From contig NZ_AOGZ02000014.1 in the NCBI RefSeq assembly GCF_000332515.2, positions 1,442,001 to 1,506,000 of the forward strand: DNA of 64,000 bases, in the 5' to 3' direction. Shown here one piece after another: positions 36,948 through 46,465 of this stretch. The notes under the pieces are model-generated. The model saw nothing but the letters and a program-made list of their open reading frames with translations, did not search any database and was not told the DNA's origin. This DNA is from Leptospira wolbachii serovar Codice str. CDC. Its GTDB lineage: Bacteria; Spirochaetota; Leptospiria; Leptospirales; Leptospiraceae. Both the position numbers and the translations under genes were made by a program. Numbering within the stretch: position 1 is the stretch's first letter; every line of letters begins with the position of its first letter.

Positions 36948-37400
36948 TTAATCCAACTTCTCTGCAATTCCTTTTATGATATCCAAACATTGGTTCCAAC
37001 TCTCGATGGAATGGTCCCGTCTTTCCTCTGTGGTAAATCCAGTTTGAGTTAAGTGGATTGTGACAAGTCCGTCTGCAAATGTTAGTTTGTTTTCAATGAT
37101 AGAATAGTTTTCGGGTCTGTCAGGTAAGCCAAAAAAAGCGCTAAAATAAGAATACTTAAATGTGTGAGGTGGTTGGAAGGAAAGTATGTTTCCTTTTTCA
37201 TTGTATGGAGTTCCTTCCCAAACTCCTTTAAAAACAAGGGAAGATCCCTCCTTCCATTCAGAAATGGCTTCGGATCCATATAAATACTCTTTGATGTATT
37301 TGGGTGTCGTAAGAATTTCCCAAATACGTTCTTGATTTGATCGTATGGTTTTAGTAAGACTCAAACTTAAATGATGATTCATTTGATTGGCAGTGTTCAT
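36948..37400 (-). CDS. SRPBCC/AHSA1-type protein
   Basis: 150 aa from the ATG at 37400, chosen because GAGGAAG lies 3 nt upstream; the frame extends to a TTG at 37412. It is a helix-grip (SRPBCC/AHSA1) protein: LTKTIRSNQERIWEILTTPK, SEWKEGSSLVFKGVWEGTPY and a C-terminal SIESWNQCLDIIKGIAEKLD. Cytosolic, with no signal. It is divergent from the AraC-type gene with about 78 nt between starts, a common arrangement for a regulator and its target. Confidence 0.78.
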   Translation of the reverse strand: MNTANQMNHHLSLSLTKTIRSNQERIWEILTTPKYIKEYLYGSEAISEWKEGSSLVFKGVWEGTPYNEKGNILSFQPPHTFKYSYFSAFFGLPDRPENYSIIENKLTFADGLVTIHLTQTGFTTEERRDHSIESWNQCLDIIKGIAEKLD

Positions 37401-37478
37401 TGGCTTCCTCAAAAAATAAGATATCAGGGATCCAAAGTTTTGGATTGTAAAAACACGACAAAACTATAAATAAGTGGT

Positions 37479-38282
37479 ATGGCGAAAGAAAAAGGAAAAC
37501 CAACTAGAGGAGTATTACGCCAAACAAAAGCAAACTTGACGGCGAAACACAGTCGTTTTTTTGCCAATACGAAACTAGATTATTTTATAGAGCACTATTG
37601 GACCGTCAGCTGGGATTTAACAGGTAAGGAACCTTATCTTGCAGAAACTCTTCCTAATCCAAGCATTCACATTGTTTTTGAAATAGGAAATTCCAAAATA
37701 TTTGGAGTCACCAAAGGTAGATTTTCTACTCTTTTAGAAGGGAAAGGTTCTGTGTTTGGCATCAAATTTCGACCCGGGGGGTTTTATCCTTTCTTTCAAA
37801 AAAATATAGCCGTACTCACAGACAAAACGATTCCCATATCTGAACTTACAAAAGAAGAGATTCTACCACTTGAAAAGGAAATCTTTCAAAAAGAAGACGA
37901 AGAGAGTAGAATCAAAATCGTTGAAACTTGGTTAGAAAATATCCTTCCGGAACGCGATCCTAAAATTCTCTTCATCAATACCATAATCGATCGGATCAAA
38001 GATGATAGAAGTATTCAATCGGTAGAACAAATTACGAAACTATATTCGATCCAACTTCGTAGTTTACAAAGACTCTTTCAAGAGTATGTAGGAGTGAGTC
38101 CCAAATGGGTGATCCAAAGATTTCGAATCCAAGAAGTCGCAGAACGAATAGAAAAAGAAAAAACAATTCCTTATGCAGAGATGGCTCTCGAACTAGGATA
38201 TTACGACCAGGCGCATTTTATAAAAGATTTTAAAAATACCATTGGACTAAGTCCCGAAGAATACCTAAAAACGATGTTTTGA
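37479..38282 (+). CDS. AraC-family regulator with DUF6597-like N-terminus
   Basis: 267 aa. The N-terminal part (about 20-120) carries HYWTVSWDLTG, PNPSIHIVFEIG and GVKFRP-like VFGIKFRPGGFYPFF, typical of a DUF6597/cupin-like sensing domain. The C-terminal part (about 165-265) has AraC helix-turn-helix motifs: QSVEQITKLYSIQLRSLQRL and IPYAEMALELGYYDQAHFIK, then FKNTIGLSPEEY. It would be a cytosolic transcription factor. It faces two SRPBCC genes across a short gap and probably regulates them. ATG start. A diverged copy of the dispersed repeat follows. Confidence 0.85.
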   Translation: MAKEKGKPTRGVLRQTKANLTAKHSRFFANTKLDYFIEHYWTVSWDLTGKEPYLAETLPNPSIHIVFEIGNSKIFGVTKGRFSTLLEGKGSVFGIKFRPGGFYPFFQKNIAVLTDKTIPISELTKEEILPLEKEIFQKEDEESRIKIVETWLENILPERDPKILFINTIIDRIKDDRSIQSVEQITKLYSIQLRSLQRLFQEYVGVSPKWVIQRFRIQEVAERIEKEKTIPYAEMALELGYYDQAHFIKDFKNTIGLSPEEYLKTMF

Positions 38283-38327
38283 TCATAATAAAGACCATTG
38301 GTTTGATGAATCCGAAATCGTAGACTA

Positions 38328-38456
38328 GCGCCAGGGATACGGAAGGCTTGGTCACCTGCCATCGTTAGATGGTGGGGGACGGAAGCGAACGCGGACCCTG
38401 GAGTAGCCCGGTCGGTTTTGGATCCAATCATTGCAGTAAAACCTTTCGAGGCGCCC
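38328..38456 (+). repeat. Dispersed intergenic repeat, divergent copy R4
   Basis: It begins GCGCCAGGGATACGGAAGG and ends TTTCGAGGCGCCCC, with GTAGCCCGGTCGG in the second half, so both ends and the AGCCCGGTC core are kept. The middle is different and longer, with CCAGGG (38331-38336) able to pair with CCCTGG near 38396-38401, and an inner hairpin CACC..CATCG/..GGTG. It looks like a sub-family. Confidence 0.65.
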
Positions 38457-38612
38457 CTTTCTCCCACTTCCACCGTAGCCTCTGTCCAAAGTATCAGAAG
38501 TTCGAAGCATATACTATGCAATATTGAACAATTTGTCTGTTATAACGAACATAGGACTTGCCAATTCTTTTCCTCTCCTGAACTTCAGTACGTACCAATT
38601 TGGAGGAAACAA

Positions 38613-39050
38613 ATGGCGAATAGTTTATTTGAAGCAAAGGCATCGTGGGCCGGGGGCCTGAAGTTGAACATTGAATCAAGGAATCACAAATGGGTGATTG
38701 ATGAACCAGAATTTTTAGGTGGGACCGATTTAGGAGCAAATCCAGTAGAACATGTATTAGGTGGTCTTGCGGCCTGTGTGGGAGTTTTGGTTTCTGTTTT
38801 TGCACCGGCGCACAAAGTGGAATTAAAAGACTACCAAGTTTTTGCAGAAGGTGATTTAGATTTGGATGGATTTCAAGGCCTATCAGATGTTAGACCAGGT
38901 TTTTCGGAAATCCGTTACCGAGTTAACATTCAAAGTGATTCACCAAAAGCAAACATTGATGCACTTCTTGCCCATATTGATAAAGTATGTCCCGTGAAGG
39001 ATAGTCTTTCCGGAGTTGCCGTTTTGAATGAGGTTGCTGTTGCAGGTTAA
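38613..39050 (+). CDS. OsmC-family peroxiredoxin
   Basis: 145 aa from the ATG at 38613, behind an excellent ribosome-binding site (GGAGGA, 5 nt away). The frame upstream is open but has no such signal. It is an OsmC/Ohr-type fold: GTDLGANPVEHVLGGLAACV, the characteristic helix start with a Cys at residue 52, and a later Cys in HIDKVCPVKD. These two cysteines form the peroxide-reducing pair that handles organic hydroperoxides using dihydrolipoyl thiols. It is cytosolic and convergent with a barrel protein; an inverted repeat lies between them. Confidence 0.82.
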   Translation: MANSLFEAKASWAGGLKLNIESRNHKWVIDEPEFLGGTDLGANPVEHVLGGLAACVGVLVSVFAPAHKVELKDYQVFAEGDLDLDGFQGLSDVRPGFSEIRYRVNIQSDSPKANIDALLAHIDKVCPVKDSLSGVAVLNEVAVAG

Positions 39051-39059
39051 TATTTATTT

Positions 39060-39096
39060 AGGATACCAATCGTTGGGATAAAACCTTTGGTATCCT
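39060..39096. terminator. Bidirectional terminator between convergent genes
   Basis: AGGATACCAA (39060-39069) pairs perfectly with TTGGTATCCT (39087-39096), a 10-bp stem with a 17-nt loop. It sits between the convergent osmC-like gene and the outer-membrane gene. T-rich sequence follows on each strand at a distance. Confidence 0.55.
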
Positions 39097-39121
39097 CCCT
39101 GTACGTTTCTTATATTTTTAA

Positions 39122-40645
39122 TTAGAATACATGACTAAAGTTGACAAAAAGTTGTTCATCTTCTCTAGATTTTGCATAATCGATCATGATGATAGTTGCT
39201 TGGTTCCAGGCAATTCGTAAACCAATACCTCTAGAATACGCATAACCTTTCCAACCTAATTTATGTTCGTCGTCCCATACACGACCGTAATCGAAAAAAG
39301 GAACTAAGTTGAAGGCAAAGAACTCAGACCCAAATTTAGCTTCAGCAAATTTCCAACGAACTTCTGTGTTTCCCCAACCCATGGCACGGCCCACAAATCG
39401 ATCTTGTTTGAAACCTCGAATGGTTCGAAGGCCTCCTAGCCCCCCAACAAGACCTTCAGTTCCCCACATATTTCTATATTCATAAAATGGTGCTTCCCCA
39501 TCTGTCACACCCAAGCCAAATCGATTGGCGATAACTAACTTATCAAATACCTTGGGGAATGGACTCCAAAATAGTTTTGTTTGAGCAAAGTATTTTTGAT
39601 AATTGTAATCTGACCCAATGGACTTTGTATGTTTTTCATAAGTTGCTTCCGCAAAAATTCCGGAATTGGGATCTGGTTCAAAATCTCTGGTGTCGTATAC
39701 AAGACCAACACGAAGAGCATTCACATAACCACCATTATATCCAATTATTTTTTTTGCTTCATAATCTTCCGTAAGTCGTGTTTTGCCATTGGGAACATCC
39801 GCAGTGTGTTCACCACCGAGGATAGGATCTACACCACGTGCTAACTTACCATCATAGGTTCTCACAATATTATTAGAAAACTTTAAACCCGCCACAAGCC
39901 TGACTGTTCCACCGACAAAGGAACGTTCTGTACTTGTGGTTGCCATTGGTGTTTCTATCACATAACGGTTGTACATTTTATCTGTCACAACATAACCAGG
40001 TGCTTGTGGAAATCCTGAATAGGATTTTCCTCCAAAACTTATGGGATCGGAACTAGTTCCTGGCCGGTAATACGCCAGGTTATTTTCCTGATCCATATAA
40101 CTTGCGTTTACAATATGCCTTCCATCTTGTTGGTTTCTATCCAAATAAGATAAAGGTTTCATACTTTCTTCACCAATACCAAAGTAGAGTGTAGTGGGTG
40201 TGATGGTCAAAAATAAGTCAGCACGTAGTCTCCATTGTGTGTCTGCAATGAAGGGCATGTCCAAACTTACTTGGTGGTATTGAGCATTTTTGTTTGTATT
40301 GAAGTATTGAGCAAACACACGCATGCGATACGGTGTGTAATAAAAAAGTGGATCTGTTTTTTTTCCGTTCTCGTAGATATAAGCACGAGCCCCATACCCA
40401 ATGCCTTCGTTTGGGTCGGAGTTGATCAGTGGCAAACCTGTTGGATACCAACTTTCTTTTTTATCCTCAATGTCCTTTTTGCAAAGTTGTTTGCTCGTAT
40501 CCATAGGAAAGGGGAGATTTTTCGGTGGAGGATCTTTTTCACAACCGGCACTGGGAACGTATTCTTGCGCAGAGAGAGAAGTTGGAATGGCAAAGAAAAA
40601 CCAACCAACAAAGGAAAAAAGAACAAGGCTAAGGATTCGATTCAT
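39122..40645 (-). CDS. BamA/TamA-family outer-membrane beta-barrel protein
   Basis: About 507 aa from the ATG at 40645; a GTG at 40663 is possible but would lengthen the n-region. Signal peptide ([20 protein letters not shown]). The mature part lacks obvious POTRA repeats. It has the Omp85/D15-type barrel: [40 protein letters not shown] (the conserved RGF/Y..R loop) and a C-terminal LFVNFSHVF ending in Phe. Such short Omp85 members move proteins or lipids across or into the outer membrane; the cargo is unknown. It is followed by a terminator at 39060. Confidence 0.82.
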   Translation of the reverse strand: MNRILSLVLFSFVGWFFFAIPTSLSAQEYVPSAGCEKDPPPKNLPFPMDTSKQLCKKDIEDKKESWYPTGLPLINSDPNEGIGYGARAYIYENGKKTDPLFYYTPYRMRVFAQYFNTNKNAQYHQVSLDMPFIADTQWRLRADLFLTITPTTLYFGIGEESMKPLSYLDRNQQDGRHIVNASYMDQENNLAYYRPGTSSDPISFGGKSYSGFPQAPGYVVTDKMYNRYVIETPMATTSTERSFVGGTVRLVAGLKFSNNIVRTYDGKLARGVDPILGGEHTADVPNGKTRLTEDYEAKKIIGYNGGYVNALRVGLVYDTRDFEPDPNSGIFAEATYEKHTKSIGSDYNYQKYFAQTKLFWSPFPKVFDKLVIANRFGLGVTDGEAPFYEYRNMWGTEGLVGGLGGLRTIRGFKQDRFVGRAMGWGNTEVRWKFAEAKFGSEFFAFNLVPFFDYGRVWDDEHKLGWKGYAYSRGIGLRIAWNQATIIMIDYAKSREDEQLFVNFSHVF

Positions 40646-40790
40646 AGGCGTGTGAGCGTACACAACCCATGGACAATACGTACAGGATAGAATTGGTCAA
40701 CCAGGAAATGAGTTTCTACTCACTTTTTATAGAGATCGAGTCTTACTCCGGAGTTTGGTTTCCAGAGTTGGGAATTTAGCAAAATGATTG

Positions 40791-42344
40791 TTAATTCGTC
40801 ATTTCTTTCGTCATGGAATCCAACTGAACAATGATCCCTCCGGTGGATTTGCTACTTTCTGAAATTTGTTTGGAAATTTCGACTATGTTGGTTGCGTATT
40901 CCGAAATGTTTGCGGTGATTTTTGTAGACTCTTCTGTTGCAATCTTTTGGAAATTCGTAGAATTTTCTATTGTTTTACTGGTTTCGTAAATCCTGGTGTT
41001 TAGGTTGTCGATGGTCTCAATCGCTTTGTCAATTTCCACAATTTTGGAACCAACACCGGTGATTTCATTTTTGATAATTCCAATAGCTGTATCTAATTTT
41101 CCCATAAGATCAGAGGACTTGTTGATAAGTTCACTACTCTCACCAATGAGAGAAAGATTCTCTTGAATGATTTTTGAAATTTCTTTTGAGTTTCGAGTGG
41201 TTGCATCTGCTAACTTTGAAATCTCTTCCGCAACCACCGCAAATCCCCGACCATGTTCCCCTGCTCTTGCTGCTTCAATGGCTGCATTTAAAGATAACAA
41301 GTTTACTTTGTCAGCAATGTCATTGATGACATTGACAAAATCTGAAATTTCTGTGCTTTTTTCTTGGAGGATATTGAACTTATTGATTGAGAGATGAATG
41401 TGTTCGGATGTATCATTTGAATAACCCATAACCACATCTAAATTTTTATATATTCTTCCTGTTCCCGTTTGGACAGTTTCGTTAATTGCTTTTAGATCAT
41501 TTACAGATTGAATCGAAACTTCAGATTCATTATACAAGGATTTGGCGATCTTATTATTTGAATCTGCTTTTGAAGATAACTCTCTCAAGGAAGTAGATAT
41601 TTCCGAAAGAGAGGATGCTTGGTGTTCAGAAATTTGTTTTAATTCATCTGATATGGTATCTTGATTTTTGATCTGTTGTTTCATAAGATCAATTGTATGA
41701 AGAATGGTTTTCGCCGCGTTTAATACATTGTCTAAGGCCTTCTTTGCCTCTTTTTGTTTTTCTACAGCTAAGTTAAGAAGAGTTCTTGTAGCAGTTGCCC
41801 CAACTGTCGCACCAATCCCTACCCAAACAAAAATCAAAAATCTTACAATGATATTACTTTTAGGACCACCAGGGATGAGTTCTGGTCGTAACAAAAACAA
41901 AACAATTTCAGAAACTATAATCAGAATAAAATTGTATATGGAAGCATTTCTATTGAAGTATAAAACACTTAGGACAAACGAAATATAAAAAGTGGCAGCA
42001 AGTTCTGTCGCTCCATAGATCACATACTGAAACACAAGTAAACACAAAGTTACACCTGTGATGGATATATAACTAGAAGACCAATGTGTTTTTAACTTTG
42101 CAGAAAGTAAAAAACCAACGATCAGTATCGAGGTAGCTAAAAGAAATTCGATTAGAATGCTTTGGTAAGTGAGGTAATCCGAACCTTTCCCAGCAATTTT
42201 GATCGAAAGTGTCGCCACGTTCGCAAGAGCAAGGATCGAAAGAAACGACATAAACATACGTTTGTTGTTTCGTAACATCACTTCCGTGAAAAGATCATCG
42301 GATATCGTCATCACCTTATTGGGGGCAAAAAATTTAGCGAACAA
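40791..42344 (-). CDS. Methyl-accepting chemotaxis protein with multi-helix membrane domain
   Basis: 517 aa from a TTG at 42344, which has AAGAAGG 6 nt upstream; an ATG at 42311 lies too close to its AAGG. The N-terminal part (about 30-190) has six hydrophobic helices and almost no periplasmic loop. A coiled coil follows without a clear HAMP domain. The signalling domain (about 210-517) contains the conserved tip [20 protein letters not shown] then [16 protein letters not shown]. It would couple to CheA/CheW and sense something in the membrane or cytoplasm, such as membrane state or a small permeant molecule. The ligand is unknown. It is the only gene of its transcription unit. Confidence 0.88.
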   Translation of the reverse strand: MFAKFFAPNKVMTISDDLFTEVMLRNNKRMFMSFLSILALANVATLSIKIAGKGSDYLTYQSILIEFLLATSILIVGFLLSAKLKTHWSSSYISITGVTLCLLVFQYVIYGATELAATFYISFVLSVLYFNRNASIYNFILIIVSEIVLFLLRPELIPGGPKSNIIVRFLIFVWVGIGATVGATATRTLLNLAVEKQKEAKKALDNVLNAAKTILHTIDLMKQQIKNQDTISDELKQISEHQASSLSEISTSLRELSSKADSNNKIAKSLYNESEVSIQSVNDLKAINETVQTGTGRIYKNLDVVMGYSNDTSEHIHLSINKFNILQEKSTEISDFVNVINDIADKVNLLSLNAAIEAARAGEHGRGFAVVAEEISKLADATTRNSKEISKIIQENLSLIGESSELINKSSDLMGKLDTAIGIIKNEITGVGSKIVEIDKAIETIDNLNTRIYETSKTIENSTNFQKIATEESTKITANISEYATNIVEISKQISESSKSTGGIIVQLDSMTKEMTN

Positions 42345-42910
42345 ACAGAACCTTCTTTATGACGTAGTTTGATTTAAGTGCCATACTTTAGGAATGGGGT
42401 CACTTGGCAAGAAACGTCCCTCCTCTTCTGCTAGAAAGATTCTAAAATAGAAGCGAGGTAATTTTCAGCCTGGAGGCCGATTTTGCGGAACACAAGCTGC
42501 GTCCGTTCCTAAATCTATGGAATGAAGGAATTAAAACTCAATCCACTTCGAAACAAATGAGACGAAAGGAAAGAGTTAGATTTACAAAAAAACCTATAAC
42601 CTATTGGGAATTTATTCTATTATCTTTCCAGAAAATGGAATTCTTGAATGGGATAACATCTGCGGAACTTCTTTGCAATGCCAAGGAAAGGTACTTTTTG
42701 TGTGCGCAGACTAACAGCAATCATCCTATTTTCACAAGACACACATTAGGTTTCAACTGATTTTTTATTAAAATATTAGATTTTTTGAATATTCTAGATA
42801 TCCCTAAACCACCGTTAAGACCATGTTAGTTTTTTAAACAGAATGCGCCTACTCGGTTGACACATAACAAAGGTATAATTCTAATGTCAGAAAATAATTT
42901 GGAGAATTAT
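42345..42910. other. 566-nt gap without convincing gene
   Basis: A 67-aa frame (42557-42760, plus strand) was examined; it has no family resemblance and poor initiation signals. No repeat copy, RNA gene or strong hairpin was seen. It must contain the promoters for the TRL-like gene cluster and the chemoreceptor. Confidence 0.4.
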
Positions 42911-43300
42911 GTGAAAAAAAACATTTTCTTTGTTATCTTGCTCAATTTGATTCTATTTACGCTAAACTGTAGTGGCGGGTCCATACATTCTAGTTATGTT
43001 CCAAGTGCCAATACAAATCCAACTCGAGAATACGCAACCCCCTCAGTATTACTCAAGGGAGGATTTATTTATCATAAAACTTACGTTCCTGGCCCAATTG
43101 GCTTAAATGCAGAGGGGACTTCAGAAGGACGAGGATGTAGTCAGTCCGTTTTGTATTTATTCTCATCCGGAAATTCCTCTATTGAAGCAGCGAAAAGAGC
43201 AGGAAATATTACAAAAGTTGCATATTTGGATTACGAACAAGTGGGGATTTTCATGGGCATCATCTACCATCGATTTTGTACCATTGTTAAAGGATCATAA
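42911..43300 (+). CDS. TRL-like lipoprotein, paralogue 1
   Basis: 129 aa from a GTG at 42911, chosen because GGAGAA lies 4 nt upstream and the resulting N-terminus (KKNIFFVILLNLILFTLNCSG) is a clean lipoprotein signal with Cys near residue 20. Earlier ATGs at 42857 and 42884 give an atypical acidic leader. The mature part has the TRL-type pattern: GxGCSQSVLYLFSSGNSSIE, AKRAGNITKVAYLDYEQ and FCTIVKG at the end. It is probably a small periplasmic or outer-membrane-anchored protein of unknown function. It is the first of three tandem paralogues, and they share an operon. Confidence 0.72.
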   Translation: MKKNIFFVILLNLILFTLNCSGGSIHSSYVPSANTNPTREYATPSVLLKGGFIYHKTYVPGPIGLNAEGTSEGRGCSQSVLYLFSSGNSSIEAAKRAGNITKVAYLDYEQVGIFMGIIYHRFCTIVKGS

Positions 43301-43313
43301 TCAGGATATAATC

Positions 43314-43631
43314 ATGAAAATCAAACTAGTATTTATCTTTCTGCTAAGTGTATTTCTCCTCACAAGTTGTGCAATTGGACCTACTCATGGTTATATTTTG
43401 ACATCAACAAGATTTGCGGGAACTTTTAATCCCGAAAATAATGTTAAGGCAACAAAAGAAGGAACTGGGTGTCAGTTTACTGTTTTGTATCTTTTTAGTT
43501 TCGGAGATGCAGGTGCAGGATCTGTGGCAAAACAAAATGGGATCAACAAAATTGCAACGATTGACCACTCCACACTATCTTTTCTAACCGGTGTTTACCG
43601 ATCATACTGTACAATCGTTTACGGAGAGTAA
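43314..43631 (+). CDS. TRL-like lipoprotein, paralogue 2
   Basis: 105 aa from the ATG at 43314 (AGGAT 7 nt upstream). The open frame extends further 5' inside the previous gene but lacks start signals. Signal peptide MKIKLVFIFLLSVFLLTSCA with a standard lipobox (LTSC). The mature part shows the TRL-type motifs: GTGCQFTVLYLFSFGDAGAG, QNGINKIATIDHS and YCTIVYGE. It is 13 nt after paralogue 1 and 2 nt before paralogue 3, so all are co-transcribed. Confidence 0.8.
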   Translation: MKIKLVFIFLLSVFLLTSCAIGPTHGYILTSTRFAGTFNPENNVKATKEGTGCQFTVLYLFSFGDAGAGSVAKQNGINKIATIDHSTLSFLTGVYRSYCTIVYGE

Positions 43632-43633
43632 TT

Positions 43634-43969
43634 ATGAAATATCTATTTCTTCCTATTTTAAGTTTATTATTTTTTTCAAATTGTGTAACAACTCCACTCC
43701 CAGGTTATTTGTTCGCATACACAACCCAACACTTAAATGGCGATGCCACTGGTAACATGGTAACATCTGCTAAACTAGAGAAAATGGGGAAGTCTTGTAG
43801 TTTTTCCGGAATCGTAGTCAATTTTTTCTTTTATGGTGCTGGTAACTCAATTGAAGAAGCAACTCAACATGCAAGTATCCAGAAGATAGCTGTCATCGAC
43901 AGAGAATCTTTGACTATCCTACCGTTCGGTATCTTCTATCGCGAATGCGTAATTGTATGGGGAGAGTAA
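43634..43969 (+). CDS. TRL-like lipoprotein, paralogue 3
   Basis: 111 aa, ATG at 43634 with GGAG 9 nt upstream (inside the end of paralogue 2). Signal MKYLFLPILSLLFFSNCVTT; SNC is an acceptable spirochaetal lipobox. The motifs SCSFSGIVVNFFFYGAGNSI, HASIQKIAVIDRE and ECVIVWGE align with the two upstream paralogues. The three share about 100 residues of design but have diverged strongly, so the duplication is old. Cellular place is inferred only from the signal. Confidence 0.78.
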   Translation: MKYLFLPILSLLFFSNCVTTPLPGYLFAYTTQHLNGDATGNMVTSAKLEKMGKSCSFSGIVVNFFFYGAGNSIEEATQHASIQKIAVIDRESLTILPFGIFYRECVIVWGE

Positions 43970-43972
43970 ATC

Positions 43973-44962
43973 GTGTCCCATAAGATACTAATCACTGTTT
44001 TGTGGATTTCTTGCCTATATTCAAGTAGCATTTTCTCCAAAGACTTTGACTCAACTCACGAATTACCAAAAGTAAGGGAACCGGACAAACATAGAGTTTA
44101 TCTTCGCCGTAATGAAGGTTATGGAGGAATAAATTTTCCAGTCATAGATTACTTAAAATATGAACATTTTAATTCATTATTGATTAATGGGTACGATGCT
44201 AACTCTGCGGTTAGGGCATTTTCAAAGAATGACGGTTATAATGCGGTTTCCATTCAACACGAACTCGAATATCGTTATATGGATAAGTTCCGAGTCTTTT
44301 ATGAAAGTCGATCATTAGTAAATTTAAAAGCTAGCAAAAATGATCAAAGAAATCTACAATTCAAAGAAGATTACTCAAGTTTAGGGGTAGCATATTTTCA
44401 TCCTTTATCCCCTAATTTAAATATTGGGGTTAGTTTGAGACAGGTTGATATTGAACAAACCACAAAAAATAACTATGTGTTGTTTGATCTTTTCCCGCCA
44501 CTGGTTGGCCCAAGAAATAGAGAATTCAGTATGAACGTACGAGGCACAGTACCAGGACTTCATATCGAAATTAAGCCATTACGTTGGTTTGAAATTCATA
44601 TTGGAAAACAATTCTATAATCTTTCAGGAAATGATACTAGATCAAGAATTGATATCATTTTGGTTAGTGATAGAAATGCTAATTTATTGCTTGGCTATTT
44701 TGACTTTTCAAAAGGTTTAGTAAGCTATACGGGAGAAAAAACAACATTAGACTTTGTATTTCGGTTCTCTTCCTGGTTTGCCACTAAATGGGGTTATTCG
44801 ATTGAAAGATATGACGTAAAATACAAAAAATACCTTCTTTATGTAGATGATGATCTTCAATCTACATTGATTTATACAGCTTTGGAAGGTTCACAAAAGC
44901 AAAAAATGGAATTTGGATCTATGAATCTAACCTTTGAATTTTCAAAAAGTTTCGGCGAGTAA
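43973..44962 (+). CDS. Putative outer-membrane beta-barrel protein linked to the TRL-like genes
   Basis: 329 aa from a GTG at 43973 with GGAGAG 6 nt upstream. A signal peptide (about 1-22, ending near SIFSKD) precedes a mature part rich in alternating aromatic/polar strands (LNIGVSLRQVDIEQ, HIEIKPLRWFEIHIGKQFYN, DFVFRFSSWFATKWGYSIER). The last strand is NLTFEFSKSFGE. This suggests a small 10-14-stranded barrel. No family recognised. It is 3 nt after the third TRL-like gene and ends at a strong inverted repeat, so the four genes look like one operon. Confidence 0.65.
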   Translation: MSHKILITVLWISCLYSSSIFSKDFDSTHELPKVREPDKHRVYLRRNEGYGGINFPVIDYLKYEHFNSLLINGYDANSAVRAFSKNDGYNAVSIQHELEYRYMDKFRVFYESRSLVNLKASKNDQRNLQFKEDYSSLGVAYFHPLSPNLNIGVSLRQVDIEQTTKNNYVLFDLFPPLVGPRNREFSMNVRGTVPGLHIEIKPLRWFEIHIGKQFYNLSGNDTRSRIDIILVSDRNANLLLGYFDFSKGLVSYTGEKTTLDFVFRFSSWFATKWGYSIERYDVKYKKYLLYVDDDLQSTLIYTALEGSQKQKMEFGSMNLTFEFSKSFGE

Positions 44963-44965
44963 CTT

Positions 44966-45000
44966 AAAAAAAACCTAACAGGGAACAGATCCCTGTTAGG
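44966..45000 (-). terminator. Strong bidirectional terminator, best on the minus strand (end of creD)
   Basis: CCTAACAGGGA (44974-44984) and TCCCTGTTAGG (44990-45000) form a perfect 11-bp stem with a 5-nt loop. On the minus strand a run of T follows (complement of A 44966-44973), giving a canonical rho-independent terminator for the cre operon. It may also stop the plus-strand operon. Confidence 0.85.
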
Positions 45001-45053
45001 ATATCCTTCTATATCATTTCCATCTGTAATCTTATCAGTTCGAAAGCTCCAAT

Positions 45054-46382
45054 CTAACCTTCCTTCTTTAATCCAAACTGGTACCAATCCACTTTACGAG
45101 TAAAATGCATCACGGCCGCTAGAACGGAAAAAAGTGCCAATGATCCAAGAAGTAACGCTTGTTCTTCGGATGCCAAAATCACATAAAGGAAAGAATATAA
45201 AACCAAATAATACGAAGCTGTAATCATCCCCTTCTTTTTATTTTTTAGCACACTAATCGCATAATATCCAATGAGTCCTGTCACCGCTAAACTCGACAAA
45301 ATATACGCTGGCAAAAAACCCAAGTGCTCCGAAAACGATAGGTTTAGAATGTAAAACAATACCATGGCCGACCCGATTAAAATGTATTGGATGGGATGTA
45401 ACAATACTCCGCCAAACACTTCCATCAAAAAAAACAAAGCAAAACTAGTTACAATAAAAAGAAGTCCATACTTTACAGACCTTTCCATCTTCAGATAATG
45501 ATCCACAGGAATCACCAAACTCACTCCATACCCAGAATTCAAAATGGAATTTAAGATGCCATCATCCATAGAATGGATCACTTGAGGATAGGATCTTGCA
45601 AAATAAGACGACTCCCAAACAGCAGAAAATCCATTTTCATGAATGGAACGATCTTTTGGCAGAAGGTTTCCATTAAAGGAAGGATCCTTCCAATCAGAAC
45701 TCATCATCAGTTTGGATTTTTTTCCGACAGGAATTACAGAGAGTGTTTCGGATCCTTTGACTTCCATTTGGATTTCAAATGGAATCGAGTTACCAGCTTC
45801 TGTGATAAAAACAGGGGCATTCAACCCTGATGGTAAATAGGAAGATTTGGTTCCTGGTAAAAACTTTTTATCTTTCCCAGACCAAGTCAGTTTCATTTCG
45901 CCTCCGAGGCCTTTCAAATCCGAAACAGAGACAAGTAACCTTGCATCATCCCAATAGATATAAGTTGTGTCCATAGGGAAATCAGAGGATTGTATTGGTG
46001 AAAATTTTCCAGTAAGCTTCACCTTACTTGTGTATAATGGAATTTCATAGATACTTCTTTTTCGAAGTTCCGTTTTCATATCTACGATAGAATCCAAATC
46101 CTCAGGTAAAAAATAGGCATAATCGGTAATATAATCCCACTTATCCTTTTCTTTTGTGGAACCTGATTTTGGAATTCTTAGATTGTAAGGAACCATCAAA
46201 ATAGGGCCGACGATGGTTTGGTTCGTTCCCCATTTTTCCCCCACTTCGACTACGGCTTCGTTTCTTGCGGCACTTCTTTCTTCGATTAAAGAACCAATCA
46301 TAGCCAGTGGTATGATAAACAATAAAATCATACCGCCGAGTATGGCTAAACGTAGGTTGACCGATGTTTGTAATTTACTCAT
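45054..46382 (-). CDS. creD: Cell envelope integrity protein CreD
   Basis: 442 aa, inner membrane. One N-terminal helix (about 13-32) is followed by the conserved start of the family (LIEERSAARNEAVVEVGEKW, then GPILMVPYN). A large periplasmic domain (about 50-300) and four or five C-terminal helices (about 305-430) complete it. Length matches E. coli CreD (450 aa). CreD is the main target of the CreBC system; its overproduction confers colicin E2 tolerance and affects envelope stress and beta-lactam response in other bacteria. It lies 83 nt after creC on the same strand. ATG start. Confidence 0.92.
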   Translation of the reverse strand: MSKLQTSVNLRLAILGGMILLFIIPLAMIGSLIEERSAARNEAVVEVGEKWGTNQTIVGPILMVPYNLRIPKSGSTKEKDKWDYITDYAYFLPEDLDSIVDMKTELRKRSIYEIPLYTSKVKLTGKFSPIQSSDFPMDTTYIYWDDARLLVSVSDLKGLGGEMKLTWSGKDKKFLPGTKSSYLPSGLNAPVFITEAGNSIPFEIQMEVKGSETLSVIPVGKKSKLMMSSDWKDPSFNGNLLPKDRSIHENGFSAVWESSYFARSYPQVIHSMDDGILNSILNSGYGVSLVIPVDHYLKMERSVKYGLLFIVTSFALFFLMEVFGGVLLHPIQYILIGSAMVLFYILNLSFSEHLGFLPAYILSSLAVTGLIGYYAISVLKNKKKGMITASYYLVLYSFLYVILASEEQALLLGSLALFSVLAAVMHFTRKVDWYQFGLKKEG

Positions 46383-46465
46383 AAAAATCTCCTATCTAAA
46401 GGATAGATCTTTTTCGTGAGTCTTTTATGTTCTGATTGTGAGGATTCTGTGAGGGTCTAGTTTTT

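Noticed and set aside
42557..42760. A 67-aa plus-strand frame in the 566-nt gap
   Set aside because: No ribosome-binding site and no family likeness; composition is that of non-coding DNA here.
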